From: Olavius sp. associated proteobacterium Delta 1
Lineage (GTDB): Bacteria > Desulfobacterota > Desulfobacteria > Desulfobacterales > JAFDCJ01
DNA: 43,004 nucleotides
Assembly: GCA_902749685.1 (NCBI GenBank)
Contig: CACVKW010000315.1
Span: forward strand, 1 to 43,004
Direction of reading: 5' to 3'
A program made the position numbers and the translations under genes. Positions 26,179-32,798 of this stretch are shown here, one piece after another. The first letter of the stretch is position 1. Each line of letters begins with the position of its first letter. The notes below the pieces were generated by a model, which worked only from the letters and a program-made list of their open reading frames with translations, had not been told where the DNA came from and ran no database searches.

Positions 26179-27811
26179 AAAAGAGGCTCGGTTCTTCCCA
26201 CTCACCAAAAAGATTCCGGAATACACCGGCCATCTCACCCACGGTTGCATAGGCCCTGCAGCATTCCACCAGCAACGGCATGACATTTTTGCCGGCACGG
26301 GTTCCCTGTTCCAGTTCCTGCAGGGTTCGGGTAACCTCGCGATTGTCACGGGTCCGCCGTAGCTCTTTGAGACTTTCAATTTGCTGGTCAACCCATGATT
26401 CATCGTATTCATGCAGATCGACATCAGTTGGGTCTTCAGTTTCATCGGCGTATTTGTTGACGCCGACCTTAATGTATTCCCCATTCTGAATTCCTTTTTC
26501 ATACTCATAGGCCTGCCGGGCGACTTTGCGTTGAATGAAACCGGTGGATACCGCGTGCACCATTCCTCCGATCTCCTGGATCTGTTTCATTTCATCAAGA
26601 ATTTTCGCTTCCATTTGCTTGGTCAGCGTCTCGATGAAATAAGAACCGGCCAGCGGGTCCACGGTGTCACGCAAACCGACTTCATCCATCAGAATTTCGA
26701 GCGTGCGCAGTGACAGCAACGCTGCACGCGGCGTGGGGATGGTATAGGCTTCGTCAAATGAGCACAGAGCCGTGGTCTGGGCCCCGCTCAGGGCGGCACC
26801 CAGGGCATAGAAGGCACCGCGCATGATGTTGTTTTCAGGCTGTTCCTTGGTGAGGCCACTGCCGCCGCCGCCGAAAAGACCTCTTAAGAATAATTTTTTC
26901 TTGTCCTGCACGCCATAATCTTCCCGCAGCATCCTGGCCCATAGTTTGCGGGCGGCCCTGAATTTGGCGATTTGTTCCCACAGGTTGCCGAATACATTCA
27001 GGTTGAATGAAAAGCGTCCGACAAACTCCTCGGCCTGCATGCCCCGCGCGATTACGTTGTCCATATAAGCCTTGGCAATTTCAAAGGCACAGGCTATTTC
27101 CTGGGCTGGCGTCGCACCCGATTCTCGTATGTGATATCCGCAGATACTGACCGGATTACAGCGCGGCATTTCCTTGACGGAATATTCTATGCTGTCGCCC
27201 ACCAGACGAACTGCCTCTTCCACGGGGTAAATCCAGGCCCCGCGTCCGATCATTTCTTTGAGAATATCATTTTGGGGCGTGGCACTGATTTTTTCTTTAG
27301 GATACCCAAATTTCTCGGCCATGGCCTGATACATGGCCAACATGATGGATGCAACCGCATTGATGGTTAGCCCGGAACCAATCCGATCCAGTGGGATGCC
27401 CTCAAAAGCGGTCTCGAAATCACGCAGCGAATCTATGGCCATTCCGACGCGTCCAACTTCTCCCAGCGCTTTGGGATCATCGGAATCATAGCCCATCTGG
27501 GTCGGCAGATCAAAAGCCACATTCAACCCGGTTTGCCCGTGGGAGATCATCAGCTTGAAGCGCTTGTTGCTTTCCTGGGGTGTACCGAAGCCAGTGTACT
27601 GACGGGTGGTCCAGGCTCTGGAACGATAACCCTGGGGATGTAAACTACGGGTGAAGGGATACTGTCCGGGATCACCAAGATCCTGCTCGTAATCGAATCC
27701 AACTTCATCCAGGTCTTGCGGTGTATAGGCCGGTTTTACACGGATGCCGGATTGATAAATCACTTCATCAATAGCATCTTTTTCATTTTTAACATATTTT
27801 GCGACACCCAT
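26177..27811 (-). CDS. B12-dependent acyl-CoA mutase, catalytic (large) subunit
   Basis: Read from the ATG at 27811 (TGAGGT upstream; a TTG at 27823 is less likely) it has 544 residues: the TIM-barrel domain of the methylmalonyl-CoA mutase family without the B12-binding domain, which is a separate gene upstream. Arg202 (EEAVR) and His227 (CGYH) of the family are kept. The YPTMY motif is HPQGY (58-62), and the RxHxQTSGxSLT loop is R-G-L-FGGGGSG-LT (310-321), so the His and Gln that line the methylmalonyl-CoA pocket are Leu and Gly. I infer a different, bulkier substrate such as an arylsuccinyl/arylmethylmalonyl-CoA pair. Confidence 0.85.
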   Translation of the reverse strand: MGVAKYVKNEKDAIDEVIYQSGIRVKPAYTPQDLDEVGFDYEQDLGDPGQYPFTRSLHPQGYRSRAWTTRQYTGFGTPQESNKRFKLMISHGQTGLNVAFDLPTQMGYDSDDPKALGEVGRVGMAIDSLRDFETAFEGIPLDRIGSGLTINAVASIMLAMYQAMAEKFGYPKEKISATPQNDILKEMIGRGAWIYPVEEAVRLVGDSIEYSVKEMPRCNPVSICGYHIRESGATPAQEIACAFEIAKAYMDNVIARGMQAEEFVGRFSFNLNVFGNLWEQIAKFRAARKLWARMLREDYGVQDKKKLFLRGLFGGGGSGLTKEQPENNIMRGAFYALGAALSGAQTTALCSFDEAYTIPTPRAALLSLRTLEILMDEVGLRDTVDPLAGSYFIETLTKQMEAKILDEMKQIQEIGGMVHAVSTGFIQRKVARQAYEYEKGIQNGEYIKVGVNKYADETEDPTDVDLHEYDESWVDQQIESLKELRRTRDNREVTRTLQELEQGTRAGKNVMPLLVECCRAYATVGEMAGVFRNLFGEWEEPSLF

Positions 27812-27884
27812 GATATACCTCAAAACTTTTTATGTTGTATTATATTGTATTTTTTTTCAAATCGCAGACAATGATAAAATTAGA

Positions 27885-28038
27885 GCTCGTGAGTTGTTAG
27901 GTTGATAAGCTCTTAAGTGTCAAAAATGAATAAATCGTTTTAAACCTAACAGTTGATGGCTTGCGGGCTTACGAGCTTACCAACTCTTGATCTTACAAGC
28001 TCACGGCTCAAGAACTTAAGAACTGACGAGCTTAGGAG
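27885..28038. repeat. intergenic inverted-arm repeat (CTTACGAGCTTACCAACTC family)
   Basis: The left arm GAGCTCGTGAGTTGTTAGG...AGCTCTTAAG (27890-27919) faces a longer right arm of iterated CTTACGAGCTTACCAACTC/CTTACAAGCTCACGG units (27965-28038), which are its complements. The element fills the spacer between the two mutase subunit genes. Confidence 0.65.
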
Positions 28039-28434
28039 CTAAATTCCAATTTCTTTTATTCCCGCAATGATTTCATCAAAGTGGGTGCCGCCGGGAAACA
28101 CCCCTTTTATACCAAGCTCATTAAGTTTCGCAATGTCCTGTTTGGGGATGACACCTCCGACAGCCACCGGAATATCTTCAATTCCCTGGTCTTCCATCAA
28201 TTTCAACAGGGTTTTGCAAATGGGAAGATGTGCACCGGACATGATACTCAAACCGATAACATCGACTGCCTCCTGCACAGCCATCCTGACGATTTCTTCG
28301 ATAGTTTGATGGAGTCCGGTGTATAAGACCTCCATTCCGGCGTCTCGCAGGGCCAGAGCGATAATTTTGGCCCCGCGGTCATGTCCATCCAATCCCGGTT
28401 TACCGATAAGAATTTTGATATTCTTTGCTGTCAT
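28039..28434 (-). CDS. B12-binding (small) subunit of acyl-CoA mutase
   Basis: This 131-residue cobalamin-binding Rossmann domain has the base-off/His-on signature D16-x-H18-x-x-G21 (PGLDGHDRG), followed by the SIMSGAH and VAVGGVIP segments that hold the nucleotide tail. It pairs with the catalytic subunit encoded downstream to form a heteromeric adenosylcobalamin mutase, as in ethylmalonyl/isobutyryl-type and archaeal methylmalonyl mutases. Its ATG overlaps the stop codon of the gntR gene (ATGA), so regulator and mutase are translationally coupled. A 227-base repeat spacer separates it from the large subunit gene. Confidence 0.93.
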   Translation of the reverse strand: MTAKNIKILIGKPGLDGHDRGAKIIALALRDAGMEVLYTGLHQTIEEIVRMAVQEAVDVIGLSIMSGAHLPICKTLLKLMEDQGIEDIPVAVGGVIPKQDIAKLNELGIKGVFPGGTHFDEIIAGIKEIGI

Positions 28435-29126
28435 TTGCCAAACTCCTTCAGGACTGCATCCCGCCCTCTCAATATGTGTTCTCTGACCAGGCTTTCGACT
28501 TTTTCCGCATCACGTTTGCGCATTGACTTAAGCATCTGTATGTGGTCTTCATTACTGATGATGGCGAATTTGTCGTTTCTTAATATCATTTGTCTAAATC
28601 GAAAAATCTGATCTCTGAGCCCATTGATCATGTGAATCAACCTGGGGCTTTTGCTGAGATCATAGAGCAATTCGTGAAACTCCGTATTGATCTCCGGTAA
28701 GGCTTCCATTTGTTTTTCAACCAGGGCATGCTTGTATTCCTCAATTTTTTTTTCAAGCGCTTTAAGTTCTTTGGGTTTATGCTTTAGCGTTGCCAATCTG
28801 GCGGCATATCCTTCCAGAACACTTCGAATGCCGAAAGTCTCTTCGATGTCACCCCGATTCAATCCCAGAACGGTAAATCCCCCCCGCGGCTGCCGCTCTA
28901 TGAGTCTTTCACGCTCCAGTTTGTGGATCGCCTCTCTAACCGGCGTACGACTGATTCCCAGCATCCCGGCAATGTGGCTTTCAACCAGCCACTCACCCGG
29001 AGCAATTTTGCCTCTGATTATCGCCTGTTTCAGGTTGTCGAAAACATGCTGCCCGAGAGGTTTGCGCTCCTGCAATGCCTGCAGCGGCCCGGGGTCAAAC
29101 CCTTTTAATTCAGCCTTTTTCCTCAT
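28431..29126 (-). CDS. GntR-family (FadR/FCD) transcriptional regulator
   Basis: From the ATG at 29126 (AAGGAAGGGT upstream) the protein has 231 residues. The winged helix-turn-helix occupies about 25-87 (SRTPVREAIHKLERERLIE and RGGFTV wing), and the FCD all-helical ligand domain follows, with the expected histidines (FHELLYDLS, EDH, REHILRGRD) that bind metal and a carboxylate or acyl-CoA ligand. A longer frame starts inside the repeat at 29153 and is spurious. It is the only DNA-binding regulator among the catabolic genes and the likely binder of the GTATAC dyads at 6257, 30627 and 38829, including its own operon promoter. Confidence 0.9.
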   Translation of the reverse strand: MRKKAELKGFDPGPLQALQERKPLGQHVFDNLKQAIIRGKIAPGEWLVESHIAGMLGISRTPVREAIHKLERERLIERQPRGGFTVLGLNRGDIEETFGIRSVLEGYAARLATLKHKPKELKALEKKIEEYKHALVEKQMEALPEINTEFHELLYDLSKSPRLIHMINGLRDQIFRFRQMILRNDKFAIISNEDHIQMLKSMRKRDAEKVESLVREHILRGRDAVLKEFGK

Positions 29127-29152
29127 TACCCTTCCTTGTCCGGCAAAGCCGG

Positions 29153-29289
29153 AATTGACTATTGAATATTGTAAATTGAATAATTGTGGAAGTCGCTTCG
29201 CTCTATCGTTTTTATAGTGGTCTTTTTTATAATTGATCCGCCGGAGGCGGACCATAAATATTCAATCTGCAATCTTCATTTTTCAATTA
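29153..29289. repeat. intergenic inverted-arm repeat (ATTGAATATTGAA family), copy C
   Basis: The left arm (29153-29184), the core GTGGAAGTCGCTTCGCTC...CCGCCGGAGGCGGACC, and the right arm ATTCAATCTGCAATCTTCATT (29257-29289) have the same plan as copy A at 16685. It lies between the CoA-transferase stop and the gntR start. Confidence 0.75.
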
Positions 29290-29294
29290 ATGGT

Positions 29295-30485
29295 CTAAAT
29301 GATTCCTTTCTCCTTGAGCCGGGCAAGCTCGTCGCCAGTATAACCGAGCGTTCCGCCGTAAATTTGCTGGTTGTTCTCTCCGAAACGGGGCGGAAATGAT
29401 AACTGCTGTTGCGCCGCGGTTAGAAACGGGGTCATATTCGGCGGCGGTGCCAGGGTAATGCGGGTGCCGGAGACCGGATCCCGGGCATACAATAGTCTTT
29501 TTGCAACCAGTGGATCAGAGACCACTTCGGCGACCGTATTGATTTTGCTGATTGGAACCGTAATGGAAGTAAATAATTCGATCAGTTCTTCGGTAGTATA
29601 ATTGCGGGTTATTTCATTAATGGCGGCGTTTAGATCCCTGACATTCCCGATCCGGCCGGCATTTTTCTCAAATTCTGGTTTATCCAGTGCTTTAAACATC
29701 TCCTGGGAGATCATGGTTTTCCACTGGCGATCGTTTCCGACCGCAAGATATACATAACCATTGCTGGTTTGATATACGGAAACCGGACAGAAAAACTCGT
29801 GGGTGTTACCGCGCCGGGTAATGGTTTTAGCGAAGCTGTCAGTCAATGTAATGGGCACGGTAAGCCAGGATACGGTAGATTCGAACATGGCCATGTCAAT
29901 CCGGCTTCCTTCACCGGTTGCCTGGCGCTTGAAAAGCGCTTTCATCACCAGTCCGTAGGCATGTTCGCTGGTTCCCATATCCGGCAGGGGTATTCCCAGA
30001 ACCTGCGGATCTCCGTCCCCTTCGCCGGTCAATTCCATTAAACCCGATCGGGCCTGTAATATGGGATCGTAAGCTGCCTCATTGCTGTCAGGCCCAAACC
30101 CGGTAACACCCAGCCAGATTATGTCCGATCTCAATGATTTTAGTGTATCATAATCGATGCCCAATTTTTCATAATTCCTGGGCAGCTGATTGGTGGCAAA
30201 TATATCCACTTTCAACTCCCGGATAAGCGTGTGGAAAATTTTTTGCCCTTCTTCCTCGGCCAGATTCAGGGTCAGGTCTTTTTTGCCGGCATTGATGCAC
30301 AAATAATAAGCGTTCATACGCTCTTCTGACAGAACATTCTCCCCGATCATGCGGTTGGGATCGCCATAAACCGGATGCTCCAACCGAATTACATTCATGC
30401 CGTCCTGGGCCAGTCGATAGGTCAAATAGGGTAAGACGGTGGCCTGTTCAAGGGATAAAATTGTAAAATTTTCAAATAATTCCAT
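29295..30485 (-). CDS. family III CoA-transferase (CaiB/BaiF type)
   Basis: This 396-residue protein has the CaiB/BaiF interlocked-ring fold signatures: LRLEHP-like VIRLEHPVYGDP near residue 32-43, ADIFATNQLP-type segment, and the catalytic aspartate Asp140 in YDPILQARSG. It moves CoA between carboxylates through an aspartyl-CoA thioester. In the iaa pathway a family III enzyme (IaaL) makes phenylsuccinyl-CoA-type esters, which fits the mutase encoded in the same operon (inference). It is the first gene of the long minus-strand unit, behind a promoter with the GTATAC dyad. Confidence 0.88.
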   Translation of the reverse strand: MELFENFTILSLEQATVLPYLTYRLAQDGMNVIRLEHPVYGDPNRMIGENVLSEERMNAYYLCINAGKKDLTLNLAEEEGQKIFHTLIRELKVDIFATNQLPRNYEKLGIDYDTLKSLRSDIIWLGVTGFGPDSNEAAYDPILQARSGLMELTGEGDGDPQVLGIPLPDMGTSEHAYGLVMKALFKRQATGEGSRIDMAMFESTVSWLTVPITLTDSFAKTITRRGNTHEFFCPVSVYQTSNGYVYLAVGNDRQWKTMISQEMFKALDKPEFEKNAGRIGNVRDLNAAINEITRNYTTEELIELFTSITVPISKINTVAEVVSDPLVAKRLLYARDPVSGTRITLAPPPNMTPFLTAAQQQLSFPPRFGENNQQIYGGTLGYTGDELARLKEKGII

Positions 30486-30626
30486 TTAGTTGCTCCATTA
30501 ATCAGATGAGTTCGGATATTTTAAATGATTGAAAATTGATTGGATGGGTGGTTTAAAAAATGAGTTATTCCCCTATCCGGGTATAAACGATTTGTTGAAT
30601 CGCTGAACAGTTAGAACAACGAATAC

Positions 30627-30656
30627 TGTATACGGTATACAAAGTACAAATGTCAA
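30627..30656 (-). promoter_or_regulatory. minus-strand promoter with GTATAC dyad operator
   Basis: On the minus strand TTGACA (30651-30656) and TATACA (30627-30632) are 18 bases apart. The region carries GTATAC half sites spaced seven bases apart (TGTATACGGTATAC, 30627-30640). It would drive the CoA-transferase, gntR and mutase genes, and possibly everything down to livF. Confidence 0.75.
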
Positions 30657-30746
30657 GAATTGTTTTCCCGAATCCGCCTTAGCGAGATTAACAGAAATTA
30701 CACCAGCTAATATAACTTATAAACCTCCAGATAAACACCGCTTCTT

Positions 30747-31148
30747 GACAAACCTCTATTTGTGTAATCAATTTGGTCTTATGCTTTACGAACTCGAAAT
30801 AAAAAATATCAAGCTGAAATTAATGAGCTAACCGCACTCATTAAAGATCAAAGAGCGGTAATAATTGGCCCGATCCGGCAAGAGATTCTCTCAGGTTATA
30901 GTGATCTTAAAAAATTTCACGATCTCAAAGAAAAACTGTCTTATTTTGATAACACATCTATATTGGACACAGATTATGAGTTGGCGGCTGAACTTTGTAA
31001 CAAGTGCCGAAAAAGGGGGATTCAAGGATCTCAGATTGATCTTTTAATATGCGCTGTTGCGAAGCGATTAGACGTCCCAATCTTTACCACTGATAAAGAT
31101 TTCGCTCATTACGAAAGTATTGAATCGATTAAACTACATCAAATATAA
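30747..31148 (+). pseudogene. inactivated VapC-like PIN-domain toxin
   Basis: Conceptual translation reads KPLFV-stop-SIWSYALRTRN and continues for 126 residues to GSQIDLLICAVAKRLDVPIF followed by TTDKDF and the natural stop at 31148. In intact PIN proteins the N terminus is M-x-FVDTSIWSYAL; here the start codon is GAC and the codons for the catalytic Asp-Thr are replaced by TAA (30765-30767). The remaining acidic residues (E of RQEILSG, D of SQIDLLI, D of TDKDF) are present. No antitoxin gene is adjacent. The recent, minimal damage suggests a fresh loss of the toxin after the antitoxin was lost. Confidence 0.7.
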
Positions 31149-31150
31149 AC

Positions 31151-31258
31151 ACAGGACAGAAGACGGAGGTCAGAAGACAGAGTTTCGAATTCGGAAAGTG
31201 GAATGCGGCCTGCGACGAACTGAGTCGAATCGAATGCGGAATGCGGGAAGACCGCCAT
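31151..31258. repeat. GGAATGCGGAAGTCGG-family repeat
   Basis: ACAGAAGACGGAGGTCAGAAGACAGAG and GGAAAGTGGAATGCGG/CGGAATGCGGGAAGACC units fill the gap between the PIN remnant and the stop of the MFS gene. Confidence 0.5.
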
Positions 31259-31260
31259 CT

Positions 31261-32475
31261 TTATTCCCGTTTCTTTAAATAGCGACCGACCGGAATCAAC
31301 AATAAAAAGCCGATAAAAGCAAATATCATAGCGGCAATGATCGCCGTGTTATAGTTTCCGGTTTTATCGATCAAATAGCCGGCCAGTGTCGGGCCCAGCA
31401 ATCCACCGATTCCCGCAGCCGTATAGGTCGCTCCCAAAATGGTACCCAGGCCGTTGAGACCGAATATTTCTGCCGTTACCGCCGGCGAAAGAACAATAAA
31501 ACCGCCATAACCACCACCCAGCAATACCGCATATACGATCATCTGGGTGAAGGAATGAGATGAGAACAGCCAAATCAGAAAACTAGCAGCAACGATCAAA
31601 AAGGTCGACTGATAAAGACGCATCCGGCTGATTTTGTCTCCCAAGGCACCAAATCCAAGGCGACCACCGATACTGGTACCTCCGATAATACCAATAAGGG
31701 AGGCGGCAGCGACCTCATCGACACCTTGGGCTCTGGCGTAGGATACCAGAAATACAAAGGGAACAAAAAGTGCCAGTGTGATGAAAAATCCGGCAAAATA
31801 CATGTACCCGAAGACAGGCAATTTCACCAATTCTCTCAGGTGCATTCCCGACTTTTGCCCGGCCGGCACCGGCGATCGCGGTGTTAAATAACCGCACAAA
31901 ATTAACCCGACAACACTACAGACTCCAAATATGACATAAGTCTGACGCCACCCGAAATGGGTGATTAAGGCGGCGGCAAGCGGGGCGACTACCAGTGTTC
32001 CGAGGCCGACGCCCGTGACGGCAACCCCCAGGGCTGCAGCCCGGCGCTTTTCAAACCATGCGCCAACGACCGCCAGCATCGGCACATAGCCACAGGCAAC
32101 GCCGACGCCGACTCCTAATCCATAGGTAATATAGCCCACCCATAAGCAGTTGACCAGCGAGGTTAAATAAAGGCCGCACCCCATGGTCAGGCCGCCGAAA
32201 ACAAGGACCGGCTTAGGCCCAAAACGATCGGCGGCCATGCCGCTGAAAATACCTCCGGTAAAAAAAATGAATGCGGTAATCGAAAATATGGCTGAAGTCG
32301 CACTACTGCTGGTGTCGAATTCTAAAGACATGGGGTCAAAAAATGCACCGAAACTATAAACCACGCCGAAGCAGATAAACATCGAAACAAAAGCACAGGC
32401 AACCGCCACCCACCCCTTCATTGAGTCACGTTCATCCGTTGAGTCGTCTATTAGGGAATTATTTGCTCCAGTCAT
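31261..32475 (-). CDS. MFS transporter, oxalate/formate antiporter (OFA)-like
   Basis: From the ATG at 32475 (GGAG five bases upstream) the protein has 404 residues and about 12 hydrophobic segments. It shows the MFS loop 2-3 motif GMAADRFGPKPVLVFGG and the OFA/monocarboxylate-type pattern SFGAFFDPM in helix 1 and GAWFEKRRAAALG in loop 4-5. It probably moves an organic anion across the inner membrane; the substrate cannot be read from sequence. An upstream 21-residue extension lacks a ribosome site. It stands alone, divergent from the cyclase gene. Confidence 0.85.
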   Translation of the reverse strand: MTGANNSLIDDSTDERDSMKGWVAVACAFVSMFICFGVVYSFGAFFDPMSLEFDTSSSATSAIFSITAFIFFTGGIFSGMAADRFGPKPVLVFGGLTMGCGLYLTSLVNCLWVGYITYGLGVGVGVACGYVPMLAVVGAWFEKRRAAALGVAVTGVGLGTLVVAPLAAALITHFGWRQTYVIFGVCSVVGLILCGYLTPRSPVPAGQKSGMHLRELVKLPVFGYMYFAGFFITLALFVPFVFLVSYARAQGVDEVAAASLIGIIGGTSIGGRLGFGALGDKISRMRLYQSTFLIVAASFLIWLFSSHSFTQMIVYAVLLGGGYGGFIVLSPAVTAEIFGLNGLGTILGATYTAAGIGGLLGPTLAGYLIDKTGNYNTAIIAAMIFAFIGFLLLIPVGRYLKKRE

Positions 32476-32565
32476 AGAATCTCCGTGATCCGAAATATTG
32501 GAAGTGATTTCAAAGTTTGCAATAATACATACATCCATGATTCTACGAATTCAAGTTTGTTTTGT

Positions 32566-32590
32566 ACCTGAATTTTGCACACAAATAGCC
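32566..32590. repeat. half copy of the TGAATTTTGCAC element
   Basis: CCTGAATTTTGCACACAAATAGC matches one terminus of the 98-base element at 41868-41965 with two differences. Its inverted partner is not seen nearby. Confidence 0.5.
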
Positions 32591-32611
32591 CTTAGGCAAG
32601 ATTGGGATCTA

Positions 32612-32662
32612 GTTGCCGCAATTGACTTGGCGCGATGATTGTTGTGCGAAAATTGAGGTAGT
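32612..32662 (+). repeat. short dispersed repeat, copy 2
   Basis: Second copy of the stretch at 1609-1660, centred on CCGCAATTGACTTGGCGCG. It lies about 140 bases upstream of the cyclase start. Confidence 0.6.
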
Positions 32663-32798
32663 AATTGTTTGAAATCCTTACTCAGAAGAGTAAATCCTTT
32701 AATTTGACACAAAGCCATGTTTACGATATTTCTATTTCACTATCCTACCCAACTTCAACAATATTCAAACTGCTTAACCTATAAGTGGAGGGCACCAA

